This document shows positions 11,439 to 23,333 of a stretch of DNA of 64,000 bases, in pieces. The DNA is from Siphonodentalium dalli (taxonomy: Eukaryota; Mollusca; Scaphopoda; Gadilida; Siphonodentaliidae). The notes beneath the pieces were generated by a model, which was given only the letters and a program-made list of their open reading frames with translations, was not told the origin of the DNA and did no database searches. The DNA lies in NCBI GenBank assembly GCA_032622095.1, contig CP136064.1, forward strand, positions 43,914,989 to 43,978,988. Reading direction: 5' to 3'. Position 1 is the first letter of the stretch, and the number at the start of each line of letters is the position of its first letter. Made by a program: the position numbers and the translations under genes.

Positions 11439-11654
11439 CGTCACGTATTTTCCATTAAATGTCTAGATTTATGGCATATACGGATCATGTAAATTTCCAT
11501 AAATTTGACGTATACGTAGGATTTGCGGACACGTAATTCCCACGTAAAAGTGGAAGAATACTGACCGTAAATCCCACATATATGTCAGGTTTATGGAAAT
11601 TTACACGATCCGTATATGCCGTTAATCTAGACATTTAATCGAAAATACGTGACG
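11439..11654. repeat. Near-perfect foldback, 216 bp
   Basis: The outer 65 bp (11439-11503, starting CGTCACGTATTTTCCATTAA) return inverted at 11590-11654 with 4 mismatches. The pairing continues inwards (TTGACGTATACGTAGGATTT against AAATCCCACATATATGTCA) to within about 15 bp of the centre near 11547. The ends do not show a clear target duplication. It is probably a MITE or a transposon end joined to itself. Confidence 0.85.
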
Positions 11655-12665
11655 AATTAAGATATTCCACTGACGATCAGTTTTAATTGGAAGTCAAGAG
11701 AGACTACAGATCATACAAAAACACAGAAGATAAGAAACGGAACATGGCGCAGTTCCTACTTGCATGTATTACATCCTCTCTAGATTTGGAAACAATGTAA
11801 AGAACAAAATCACGATTTTTAACACAATGCCTGCCTGTAGTTATTATAATACTTAATTAAGTTTAGTAATACAGTAAATTTAAAATAAAATAAAAACAAT
11901 TACAATGTGAGTGTGGGGAGCATTCACTTGTTTATCCCTTTTCCAACAACCTGGGGATATGTAAGTAAGTCACAGTGAAATGTATTATTACTGAAAATAA
12001 AGTTATGTGAAACACCCCGGTTGGATGATCAAATAGAAATTGAGAATAATCTTGCTCAAAGTAATTATTTTTTATGAATATTAATCCAAAGTGACAATAC
12101 ACGTCGCCATTCTTATATATTAATTAAATACAGTGACTCTCGATGACGAAATAATTTGTGTTAGTTTGTCGCCGATAGTTGCCTCCCGAATCGAGATGTA
12201 AATATTTAAAATTATGCCCAGTTCAGATGATGTTTTCTATGGAGTCGTATGGTCGATTTCTTTGAAATGTTCGGCGATGTTAGTAGAATGCTACATTCCC
12301 CATGTTGACATAGCGCCTGAGTACTAACTTATATTATTATCAATTTCACGCGCCCGAACAAGTCCATAATATATCTTTAAATCTCACTCACAGACTCACA
12401 TCAGCAATTGACATTTGTTTCGTTTCCCGTCATCATTTGAAATGAAACTAACAATCACACAAACTGTATCAAATTCTGGCTAGAACATCAACCATAGCAC
12501 ATATATCAATTAACTCTGGAAGGCATTACACACAATCCTACACAAAGTAACATTATCAAACATGTAAATATGTTCAGATGTCATCTTGTTAACATTTGTA
12601 TGCTTAATTGTTTGTATTGCGTTTTTGTGCTTAAGTCTCATCTGGTTTTGTTGTGCAAAGCGTAT
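11655..12665. other. No recognised gene
   Basis: AT-rich sequence, with no supported gene, RNA or repeat. Confidence 0.45.
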
Positions 12666-12731
12666 TATTTTCAATGAAGGGGGAATAGCTATATATTTTA
12701 AAGATAGAGTTATTCCCCTTCCATTGAAAAT
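12666..12731. repeat. Short hairpin
   Basis: TATTTTCAATGAAGGGGGAA on the left pairs with TTCCCCTTCCATTGAAAATA on the right, with one bulge or mismatch and a loop of about 15-20 bp. Confidence 0.75.
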
Positions 12732-13071
12732 ACATGTTCAGTTTGAATTATGTTGCATTATGGGAGTCATAACGGGGGGATCTTTTTATGATTTGAACTG
12801 TTTTCTATTTCTAGTACTCTGTGGGCATCTTCTCAGACACAGACGTTTCAAATGGTGATGAATTATAGTATTTTAATCATGTTTTATGGCATAGATTGTT
12901 ATTAAAATCGTATATCAAGGCGCTATAAAAAAAATTATCGGTGACTCGAAAATGAAGTGAGCGTTTAACAATGATACTTTCGGGATCGAAACTGTGAACT
13001 TAGCTGTGAAATGTCTTATATGTGACCCACCATATCAAATCCAGTCGTTAGTCGGGATTTGTTTACCCTGT

Positions 13072-13140
13072 GCCAATGCATTCTCTTATATATGCGAGTC
13101 GACCATAGGTCGCCTCGCATATATAAGAGAATGCATTGGC
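13072..13140. repeat. 69-bp palindrome, left member of pair C
   Basis: As at 5976-6044. Confidence 0.95.
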
Positions 13141-13358
13141 CTAACAATTTTTTATCATTTTTTTTAAATAAATGTTTCTGACAATTTTTAGGACATAAAA
13201 TAAAAAACATCCATTACCCTGCAGGGAGCCCCACACATATATAGAAACATATAGAAGAGTGTCGTCTGCTCATGTTTGTCTGGGGCTCTGTATGGGTGAA
13301 ATTATTAACTTGTTGAAGAATACAAGAACAAATTATTAAAATTGTAAAAAATTGTTAG

Positions 13359-13427
13359 GCCAATGCATTCTCTTATATATGCGAGGCGACCTATGGTCGA
13401 CTCGCATATATAAGAGAATGCATTGGC
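13359..13427. repeat. 69-bp palindrome, right member of pair C
   Basis: Reverse complement of the left member. Confidence 0.95.
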
Positions 13428-13479
13428 ACAGGGTAAAAAAATCCCGACTTACGACTGGATTTGATATGGCGGGTCACAT

Positions 13480-16400
13480 ATATGTCACATATATACATAC
13501 CTTTCGTCACCTTTACTGACCATATATTGCTCGCGAGCGTTATGCTTGCCACCACTTTGTTTGTTAAGTAGTAGTACACACGAGTCTATATCCCCGGGTC
13601 GAACAGACAAGATACATTCATTGGCGAAAGGCCTCTGTGGGCTTTTCTCCTGGAACTTGGTTCGTGGTTGAGCTGGATAGTAGTGTTGTTGTACTGTTTT
13701 TGAGACCCTGCGGAATTTGTATATGTTTATTTTCACAAAAACAGAAATTCTAGCTCTATTAGAGATGCACATCAATTTGGTGACATAGTTAGAATAAACA
13801 ATTCCACATAATTGACTGCATGCATATAAAATGAAACATACATCGGATTCTTTACTGTAGCTGCATATTAATTATAATATAAGAAACTGTTTAGAATAGT
13901 GAAACAAAGTCGATCTTCTAACGTTATTTGCTTTGTGTCGAATATTGAAAATTGCAGAATATGTATAGCTGAGGCGAAAACTTGGCGCTTGTTAGATAGT
14001 CAAAAGGATTGTCTTATCTGATTAAAACATTTGTTCCTTGAAGCGATAATTAAGTGACATAAAGCGTAAAATAAAGCCATTATCACTATATTGCGACTTG
14101 TAAATTACTATAGCAGGTCTAGGAAACAACGAAAGACCGAAATGCTAGAAATGAAAATATAGATTTATTTTTATTGATAATTTAGATATTAATCTCACTG
14201 AATAGAAATTAATTTCATATCGATGATATCAGGGCATCGCGTTCAACAACAGCAACGAAGCCACGATATAGCTTATAATCATAAACTAAAAATAAAAATT
14301 GAAATATAATATTAAACGCCAAAACCTACTTTACAATACCACCGCCTACTTGGAAAAACTGTGTCCCAGAGTTGGAAAATCACTACAGAACACACCGTAA
14401 ACAACTGAACATAAAGTTCTTAAGCATATCGTGCACGACCAGATGCAGTGTGAGTGTCCATATAGCAATATCAATAACAAGTTAATGAGGAACAAGTCAT
14501 TCGACAATTAGTCGCAACGTATTGCATTTGGCAATACTACAATGTCACAACAATTTAAAGTCAGCTATAAAAGTCATATTTCTGTTGGTATAAATATGAA
14601 TCAATCATATTTATGAATTATGTTAACGTTCCAGTACTGACAACCATATATCTGGCAAGCTATTCCATGTCATCACTAAACGTTAGCTAATAGTCTGGTC
14701 ATTGAAGCATTGGACCCAGAACAAATTCTTCACAAGCTGCTTTTGGTGTCATTTTGTCGGGCAGAATCTGAAGAACAAGAAATCCAAAATCCGCTAAAAT
14801 TCGCTTTGGGGAAACTTCTCTATTCCAGATGGCGCCCAATATTGTTGTTAGTATCGGAAATTGTTGAATTTCGACGGTGTGTGCAACCATTAATGCCAAA
14901 TTCGTAATAAATTTAAATATTGACAAACAATGGTTAGTCGTAAACCATATATGTAGAATGTCTTTCCCAAAATGGCCACCAAAATGGAGAAAACTGAATG
15001 AAATTTACACTTTGTGCAACATTTAATAGCTAGTCCTATAAGAGTGAGCAAATGCTCGAATTATTCGAGGATACTCATTGCAGGGTATAAGAGAAACGAT
15101 TGATCAGAGATGTAAGCATTCTCCCTAATGAATCTCACGAGGGAGCAATCGAAAGCAGGGTCTCGTACAGCGGTTAAATTTGGACTTTTGGGCGCACAGA
15201 AAAGGAACAATAACGCAGTTTTATATGTAATCTTTATGTTATTATATGTGTAATTAAAAAGTTGAATGCGATTTTATATGGATGTATGGATTCTGTGATC
15301 TTTTCTAGAGACATAAATATATGTAGTCAGAGCAGTCTCGTGAATGTGACCGATCATCACTTATTTTGATATATACAACATCAAACCTTTCAAAATTCAC
15401 TGATCTGGACAAATATAAGAGATATGCACATAGTACTGGGTACAATTTGAAGATCCTATTGTCTATTTCTCAAATTTTATAATCATAGTTGCCTCCAATC
15501 AGGTGACAAAACACGAATATTTGGCTTTTTTACTTACTTTGTGACTGAGACTGCGTGTATAGGTGGAAATTATATCTGGTTATATTCACCAAAATCACAT
15601 ATATGCGAAAAGTACTACGATTTCTGCAACCGCATCACCGCGTTTACCCCTTATCCCCAATGTTACATATAGTTGTTGTACACAAAACAACACATAGCAA
15701 CATTTAGCGAATGTTCAACGATGAAATAACAGCTTTAAACGATGATCCCATGCTATTTGGCACAATTGCTAGGTGGTATTGGTTAGAGATTTTCACACAA
15801 AAAGATACTGAAAACCCACATTGTGCATTGCGTGGTCGTATATTCCAGTTGTACAGTGGGGACTGAAGTAATTTTAACAGAATTGTCTACTAATAAACCG
15901 GTTTGGTTGCAGCGTGAAAATCAGTCTTATATAAACTGTAAGATTTACCATCTGTTGAGATATGGCGCTAATCTATAGAAGAGATGGGTGTTTCTTTGCA
16001 GTATGCTAAGCATCGGGACATAGTATACGGTATATTATAACGGAGAGTGTACCAAATTCCATACATGTAACTAGCCTTTATACCACAAGCGTGTGCCCTT
16101 CAGTGTATGTGTTACATTCAATAATTAATCACAATGCCAAATCAAACTACCATGCATTGCGTAGCGAAATATTACTCTGTGCGTTGCATGACCAAAATTA
16201 TTATATTTTGGCCGGACAGTTGGATGTTGGATAAGCAGAAAACCCGAACTTTAAAGACGTAAACCATTGGATTTGACTTGCGTTGCAGTGACCAATACAT
16301 CATTCAGATGGATCTGTTTTAATGATATGTGTACCTTTAGAGATACTAAGCAACATACACATATTAATAGTACGTATGTTCACTCCTATATGGTTATCCA

Positions 16401-16540
16401 ATATGTTGCTTTCGTCGTGGCATGTCTTGGAGTTGCGGCCATTTTGACAGCCATGTCATGGCCGCGATTGTATTATTTTCTGTCAGTGTCACTATTCAGG
16501 GCGATGTAGAATATTTTCCCCAAAGCGGATTTTAGCGGAA
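13480..16540. other. Unassigned; possible old element between a 24-bp inverted pair
   Basis: No gene supported. CCGCTAAAATTCGCTTTGGG at 14791 returns inverted at 16515-16538 with 1 mismatch in 24, so 14.79-16.54 kb could be a decayed element. No target duplication was found. Confidence 0.3.
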
Positions 16541-19500
16541 ATTGGATATGTCATATATCTCCTCTTTCCAACGATACCACATTTAGCTTGTTAAGAATCT
16601 TTTCCATGGTAGACTTCATATTTTCAGCCCCGACAGCCAGGCTATAAGGAATTTATGTTTATGTGACGTCGCTCGTGTTTCCGTCATAAAATACAGTCTT
16701 TCCCAATCCCTTGATTCCGACGAAGCCATCTCTTTATCCTCGGCATGTCCCAAATGTATCGAAGCGCATATGTCACGGGCAGGGAATTTATCTTATTTAT
16801 TGAACTTTAGCAGACGAAATTTCAGTTGTGACATCTCAAAGCAGTCAGCGGTGAATTATTAATTGGTTCTCTCTACACAGAGCGATACCTATTTTTCGAA
16901 AATCAATACTTTTGGATTTGTGGCATTCTGGTTGGTCAATGTCGACATATAAAAATGCAGCGTTTGTTGGATTTTGGTAGAAGTCTTCGGACTTCTGAAC
17001 TGTCAAGACCAAGAGCTGAAAAGAAGAGGCACCCCGAGGAGAAAATGGCCTTATATTAGAGTACGCGGTCAGCCAAGTGCATTGGTAGCACTTACTATAT
17101 CGCCCATCAGAAGAATGAGAAGCGGTCGGATGTGTCTATTGAAGGAAGACCAGAGGAAGGCTGGTGATATATTGGGGATACCAGGTATTTGGTGACCAAT
17201 TTTTTTCCTTTTGGGTTATGCCGATAGAAGATTTACAAGAATCGTTCAGAATTTTAAGAAGTAAACATGTAAAGAACCAAAGTATACAGATAGGTGAGCA
17301 TCCTTTCTTCATTGTTTGGTGTCCCTCTTAATTGTTGAATGTTTATAACGTCTTTGGACGCATTCTTTTTCTAAATTTGTCACACAATGCATGGTTCGTC
17401 AAACAATGGAAACCCTGATTGTCGTCCAACGGAATAATTTATTAATTGGCTGAGGCTGGCGACATGTTTAGTAGACCTAGCAATTAACGACCAAATTGTG
17501 TGTGGCAGTGTTTTGGCATTCCCCTATATATTTAAATTTAATTGATGAGCTTTAATTGTGGTCGCTCTCTCAGTTGGATTCAACATTGGACTCCTTCATT
17601 ACATTAGCGATTTTGGTTCTTGCTAATTATGCGTATTTATTTCGTCACCGATTGTCAAGCCAACCTTAGACTGGTATGGACAGCCACCAGTATCGAAGTG
17701 AATCTAAAGCAGGCGATAGAAACAAAGAAGAGGTATCCCTCATAAATTTCCAGAGAAATTTGATCAGCCAAATACACTGGTAACCCTATTGCTTCATATT
17801 GGGAATCCCAGGTAGTTGGTGACCAATGCTTGTGAACATCCGCTGGCGCATCTCAGTGTGGTTTACCTTAATACATAAACAGGTTTCACTTAGATTGACC
17901 GTGCTTGTGATGGCATCCAACTCGTTGCCCAAGTTCCACAGCCCGAGAAGTACCTGGGAAGACAGGAACGCTCTCAGAGAATGATCAGGCGATGGGCTGG
18001 TTATGGTTGGTATATCATGTGTGTGATCCAACCTTACATGATCAATGTTCATTTTCAATTGGCTGATGTTGCAGATTTTAATATACCCGAAGTATGTCCT
18101 CAATTTCCCTAGTGGTTGGGCGACAATTGGGTTTTTAAGATAGTTGGCGTACAAGAGGAGTTGAAGTTGGGCGCTTTCACACTAACACATTGAGGGCTTC
18201 CCACTTTATTTTTAACTGGCAATAATTAGTGAGAAGCATTTGTGTACAAGATGGCATCCCTGATCCCGTTTTAGCTTGTCAGATGGACCTTTTGTTGGGG
18301 ATCAACCATCAGTAGCGAACCAGACAGATATTTTGGGTGACCAGTGTTGATGGTAACCAGAATGGTATACCACTTGATTTCGCGGGACACCCAGTCTGAT
18401 GGTCGACCACCCTGGATTGAGTCACCTGACCGATTACTTGCAGTTAAGGACTCCGTCGCAGATGACATGCTTTCAACCCATGATATGCTAACGCTCGAAA
18501 TCATATCCCTATCGTACATGCGCAGAGATATTGACGAAGCCATAGCAGATTTATACCACTTTGTTGACCGGCGTCAAACAAAACCTGGACACCCTAGGGT
18601 CTCAGTATGGTAGGAGTCTATTATTGCTGTCCAGACGAGATACACAGAGGGCCGAGGGCTGTATCCCGGCTGGATATGCCCCATGTGTCGCCAACATGTT
18701 GGGTTGGTCACATATTATAGAGAGACTGCGGCATGGTAACGTCTCCAGATGTGCGCCTTTTGTTTGATGAAGATGTGAACATACATGTAAATGATTGATC
18801 ATACCGTAATGCCTCGGCCTTGTGTTTTTTATGATGATATCTGGCGCGGATAATAGGGTCATGTGTGAAATGTGGTTTCCCCCTTAGTATATGCTAGAGC
18901 TGATACTAGGGCCGAGATGTGGAATCCCGCCTTTGTGTTCACGCGGTCAAAACCTATGAGAAACAAATATAATCTGCCATCAAACAACGGTTGGCGCCAC
19001 GGACTCCATTCCGTGTGGTGCGCATTTGGGTCTTATGGAAATGTTCATATAGATCCTGATTTATCAATGGTGGTATTCAGACTATACAATGCCCTGGTCG
19101 GACCATTTCAGGCTGACGATTGCACCAATGGTTTATCTGCACATAGTCAGGTGCAAATTTCTTCAGTCATGATGGGTGTCAGGAGAAATCGATCCGGCTT
19201 AAGAAATTCTTACATTACTGTAATCGGTTGACAAAACGATATATGGCTGCTGGTGTGCAGTTGGTGTAAAAGTCTAGAGTACGTACCAGTTGACGACACA
19301 GCCGCCCAGCTAAATTGTCACCCAGCTAAATTGTCACATCCATACTGCGAATCGGACTGTCATGAAGCATAACAGGATGAGGGCACGTCGTATTTTCCGG
19401 AAGTTAATGTCAAAGGTACAGTGTATGCCATTCTTGGTTAAATGGGAAAAATCTAAATTGGATTCTGGGATGACATTATGATTGGCATGGATCTCAGCTC

Positions 19501-19905
19501 GTAACATATTGATCAATCAGATTTAAAGGGGTACTGTACACTAAGTCAGGCCATTTTTGAAACATACTATACTCAACAGAATATATGCAACAAATGAAGG
19601 AATTTGAGCCATGGATGAGTGCAAAATACACCCATCTGCTCTATGAACAATTTAAGCACCATGGTGATTATAATAAAATTAAGTTAATAACTCGAGTTAT
19701 TAACTCGTTTTCATTATATTCACCATGTTCTTTATATCGTTTTTCATACTAAATTTTTGAGGGACATGTTTTTAATCTTGGACTAGAAACGGCATAATTA
19801 TTGCATATGGTTGGGATGTTAAATTTATCAGAAAAATCTGGACCCATTTCGGTCTGAAATTTCCAACGTTAATTTTACAAGTGTTGAATTGTATTCACTA
19901 AAGTA
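16541..19905. other. Unassigned region with many short open frames
   Basis: Somewhat richer in G+C than its surroundings and dense in short open frames on both strands (16974-17195, 17786-18154 minus, 18344-18613, 18872-19231), none of which I recognise. The phrase AGGTATTTGGTGACCAAT near 17184 recurs in altered form near 17810, so part may be a diverged duplication. A 16-bp tandem duplication (CCCAGCTAAATTGTCA) sits near 19308. A perfect 22-bp palindrome with arms GTTAATAACTC lies at 19683-19704. It may hold decayed transposon coding sequence. Confidence 0.35.
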
Positions 19906-20774
19906 GTGGGTGATACATCCATGCAGAGAATTGGCGAAAGGAGCGGGTTGTGGGTGCGTTGGTGGTGGTTATCTGATCATAACCTAAGATATGGATCGAA
20001 TACTGAACCGTTCAGTGCAAACCCAACATTCAAAAAGACTTTTTTCCCATTCAGCATCAACGAATGGAACCAACTAGACCCTGGCACAAGATCGCAGTCT
20101 GTTGACCTCTTGCAAAATATATATCCAGTAAACCCCCTCAGCCCCCGAATTACTTTCTAGTTGGGAACCTGAATCTGAATATTGCCCATTGCAAAATTAG
20201 ATATGGCTGTAGCGACCTATTGTAGGATAAATACAGTAACCATATATCAGAGCACTATGCCATTGCGAATGTGGAAATACCATTGAAGATGCCTACCACT
20301 ATTTCTTTGAATGTCCTCTCTATTCCAACCATCGTACAGAGTTGTCCAATAGCCTCACGCGACAATGCCCTGTGACGCTGGATAATTTGGTGATGGGAAA
20401 TCCCCGCCTGAGACTTGCCGCAAACGAACAAATTACTATTGCCGTCCAGAGATACATTTTTAAAACAAAACGCTTCACTTGTACACAGTCACCGTAAACA
20501 ACGTTCAACAAACACATGCAGATGTGGTAGTAGCGTGTGTGTCAGCTCCCCCTTCCTTTCCCCTCACCAGCTCCTCATCCAGCTTTCACTCTCCTTGTAT
20601 CATCCCATATGTTACTCTCATGCATTGAAGCATTGTTGCATTGTATTGACACTATATATTTCATTTATTATTGTCAAATTGTGAGGAGCGGGGCACATCT
20701 AAGTGGATAGCACTTGTACCCCAATACCTGTCTGTCATATACTTTTGCATGTATTGGCAATAAAATATGTTTAA
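19906..20774 (+). pseudogene. LINE ORF2 C-terminal fragment with 3' UTR
   Basis: The first open part (to 20160) carries FSANPTFKKTFFPFSINEWN, the Phe-Phe-Pro...Trp-Asn motif found near the C-terminus of LINE reverse-transcriptase proteins. After stops and a frameshift, another frame (about 20249-20497) gives CHCECGNTIEDAYHYFFECP, the same Cys/His motif as in the fragment at 9683-10280. The 3' UTR ends in AATAAAATATGTTTAA, as in that copy, so the two are the same family. A piggyBac-like MITE starts at the terminal TTAA. Frame breaks make it non-functional. The upstream boundary is uncertain. Confidence 0.78.
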
Positions 20775-20923
20775 CCCTTTACCCAACAAAACGGCCAAAA
20801 CCGGCCAAATAAAGCTTCAACAGCCTAAAATATCTTTGGTCTGTCTCAATAGAACCATACAAATATGGATATCATTGGAACCGGCTCCTTGACCACATTG
20901 TGATAGTTACAGTTATACCCTGT

Positions 20924-20992
20924 GCCAATGCATTCTCTTATATATGCGAGTCGACCATAGGTCGCCTCGCATATATAAGAGAATGCATTGGC
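20924..20992. repeat. 69-bp palindrome, left member
   Basis: Same sequence as in the other MITE family (5976-6044). Confidence 0.95.
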
Positions 20993-21071
20993 CTAAAACA
21001 AATCTTTTTTTAACACTTTTTACCATTTTTTCTTACAATCTTTAACAATTTTATAATTTTTAATGTGTTAA

Positions 21072-21140
21072 GCCAATGCATTCTCTTATATATGCGAGGC
21101 GACCTATGGTCGACTCGCATATATAAGAGAATGCATTGGC
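21072..21140. repeat. 69-bp palindrome, right member
   Basis: Reverse complement of 20924-20992. Confidence 0.95.
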
Positions 21141-21169
21141 ACAGGGCCCTTCTGTTGGGTAAAGGGCCC

Positions 21170-21382
21170 TATGTGGCTGTAGTTCGTGATATTTAGTGGA
21201 ATCCGTGATCTGTTTCTTCAATCAATCGATCATGAGGCACAATCCCCTATTGATACGTTTGGACATCGATTGATCAACGCTAACAAGACTATATTCGCGT
21301 TTTGGTGTACCTATGGTCGTCATAATCGGTCTCTATATATGACTCTTTGGAATCCTGACCACAAGCAGCTCTGCATTCCCTG
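21170..21382 (+). repeat. Duplicated segment S, copy 1
   Basis: About 213 bp (ATGTGGCTGTAGTTCGTGAT through AGCTCTGCATTCCCTG) repeated in the same orientation at 28881-29096 with few differences. Here it directly follows MITE copy 2; there it directly follows FB1. Function unknown; the open frame across it (75 codons) has no recognised motif. Confidence 0.9.
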
Positions 21383-21595
21383 TCGTTCGTCCGTTGGACA
21401 TGTGATTATCTAAATAAGTTGAAATTTCTCCAATAATTTGATATTCTAACTAGTCATTAGTGTGAACTTTGCTGTTTTCAGACCAAGAGTCAATGGAGTG
21501 AAATAGCTTTTGAAATGTCCAACAGTTGTAGAATTTCAGCTACCAGTTGGAAAGTTTCAGACTTGGGAACTTTGATCTGATTCAATGGGGTGTAC

Positions 21596-22454
21596 ATGGG
21601 CGCCGGATCTACCCCGACCACACCGACTATGGTCGGGGCAATAACAGCATATGTCATGCTGTTTGTGAAAGCATATAAAGACCATTAAAAGTTCAAGCCA
21701 AATTATCACTGTCAGCCTTTATCACTCTGCCACTACAACTATGTGATATTTAGTTCACGGGTAAAGCGGTACAGCTGTTGGTGTGGTTGGATAGGATATT
21801 AAAATAGCTATATTCTGGAGATATAATGCAAAATAGCACAACACTTCCTCGTAATGACAGAATGTGATCCTTATTAGCAGCATGGGGCAGTGACCAACAT
21901 TGAAAATATTAACAATATATATATACCATCGCTAACTACTAGTATATGGGTTTATGGTTCCGATGTGGGTCGGTTCATGGTCTTTCGAGCCTCCATGCTG
22001 AACTTGTGATAGAGTGTGAATTCTAGGTTATCTTGGAGAAAGTATTTAAATAGAAAATTTCTGACATTTATAAAACCCCTGAACCGAATCTGGCATTCTC
22101 ATTAGTGCTGGGACGGTTGGGGTTTTTTCCTAACCGGTTAACCACGGCCATTAACCTAATCATAACCGGTTAACCGCGACCATCATTACCCTAAGTACGA
22201 GATTGAATACACTGGTCACATATATTACATAAATAAAGCCCATTAAGTTTATTTTAAACCAAGGAAATGCGCTTCATTTGGCCTTAGAGTCCAAAAAAAT
22301 CACGGGGGACTACCCCCGGACCCCCCCCCCCACATTAGAGAGGGGACCCCCCCTCCCCACATTAGAGAGCTCTCCCCGGGTCTGCCTTCGGCCACCTGTA
22401 TGTTTATCTAGCAATTATATGGTCGGGGCAATATAAATTCCTTCCGGCGCCCCT
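21596..22454. mobile_element. hAT-like non-autonomous element with 8-bp target duplication
   Basis: Ends ATGGGCGCCGGA and TCCGGCGCCCCT are inverted repeats (1 mismatch in 12). They are flanked by GGGTGTAC (21588-21595) and GGGTGTAG (22455-22462). Subterminal inverted copies of TGGTCGGGGCAAT lie near both ends. An 8-bp duplication with short G/C-rich ends fits hAT. Inside are a further repeat with AACCGGTTAACC motifs (22106-22190) and a C-rich block (22290-22400). No transposase frame was seen. Confidence 0.65.
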
Positions 22455-22982
22455 GGGTGTAGTTGGAAATTCAAAGTGGACATCTGGTCATGTCCCTTCG
22501 TGATCCACGTATATATAACTCCAACCGATCAGAACCCCCATATCCTGCCCATCCTCGACACACCCTTGCTTTGCAGTAATGAAGAATCTTCGTCCAATAT
22601 GTTCAGAACTTCCGATAGTTACGTCTAAGCAATTATTTGCACAGTCACCATACAACGGATAAATCTGTTGATAGCATTAATGGAATCAGACCGCAACCCC
22701 GCAATGTCGCGATTATACAACTCGCTATGATCCTGCTATGATCAACGATTGTCTATGGGGGAATGGGGGAATTATGCTGAAACAATTAACAACAACGGAT
22801 ACAGATCGTGATCTACTCCGACGTATGAACTAATATGGCTGTAACTGAATCTGAATATAATTTTATAAATGGAGCTATATTGCGGATGTGATGGCGTGGT
22901 GATCAGCTTTATTACACGGGTAACAACAATGCCTCTATTTGCGGATTATTAAGTAAATCTTGCTTCCTTGCTTGCATGCGTA
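22455..22982. other. No recognised gene
   Basis: AT-rich sequence, with no supported feature. Confidence 0.45.
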
Positions 22983-23333
22983 TTAACCCTTTACCCAACA
23001 AACCGGCCAAAAACGGCCAAATAAAGCTGCAACAGCCTAAATTATCTTGGGTCTGTCTCAATAAAACCATACCAATATGGATATCATTGGAACCGGCTCA
23101 TTGACCACATTGTGATGGTTACAGTTATGCCCTGTGCCAATGCATTCTCTTATATATGCGAGTCGACCATAGGTCGCCTCGCATATATAAGAGAATGCAT
23201 TGGCCTAAAATTGGCCTTACATTCTTTAACAATTTTATAATTTTTAATGTGTTAAGCCAATGCATGCTCTTGTCGACTCGCATATATAAGAGAATGCATT
23301 GGCACATGGCCCTTCTGTTGGGTAAAGGGTTTA
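22983..23333 (+). mobile_element. Palindrome-carrying MITE with TTAA end, copy 3
   Basis: Starts TTAACCCTTTACCCAACA (TTAA at 22983-22986) and ends TTGGGTAAAGGG followed by TTTA (23330-23333). A full palindrome lies at 23136-23204. The second (23256-23303) has lost its centre. The spacer is shortened. FB1 begins directly after the TTTA. Confidence 0.83.
23136..23204. repeat. 69-bp palindrome
   Basis: Complete copy with the T mismatch in the outer arm. Its partner at 23256-23303 has an internal deletion of about 21 bp. Confidence 0.94.

Larger units (their letters stand above)
13020..13479. mobile_element. Palindrome-pair MITE, second family, copy C
   Basis: Ends ATGTGACCCACC and GGCGGGTCACAT. 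Palindromes at 13072-13140 and 13359-13427. Same centre as copies A and B. The flanking sequence is ATAT-rich on both sides, so the target duplication cannot be fixed. Confidence 0.85.
20771..21166 (+). mobile_element. Palindrome-carrying MITE with TTAA end, copy 2
   Basis: Starts TTAACCCTTTACCCAACA and ends TGTTGGGTAAAGGG. Full palindromes lie at 20924-20992 and 21072-21140, with an 80-bp AT-rich spacer. About 150 bp on the left (CGGCCAAAACCGGCCAAATA and onward) has no counterpart on the right, so the element is asymmetric. The right flank is CCCT rather than TTAA, so that site has changed or the end is damaged. Confidence 0.83.

Noticed and set aside
16267-16509. 80-codon open frame with a hydrophobic segment
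   Set aside because: One short hydrophobic stretch is expected by chance in AT-rich DNA; no other support.
18344-19231. Open frames of 89 and 119 codons
   Set aside because: No recognisable motif, and competing open frames on the other strand. They may be remnants of something coding, but I see no proof.
19683-19704. Perfect 22-bp palindrome
   Set aside because: Too short and isolated to interpret; no second copy seen.
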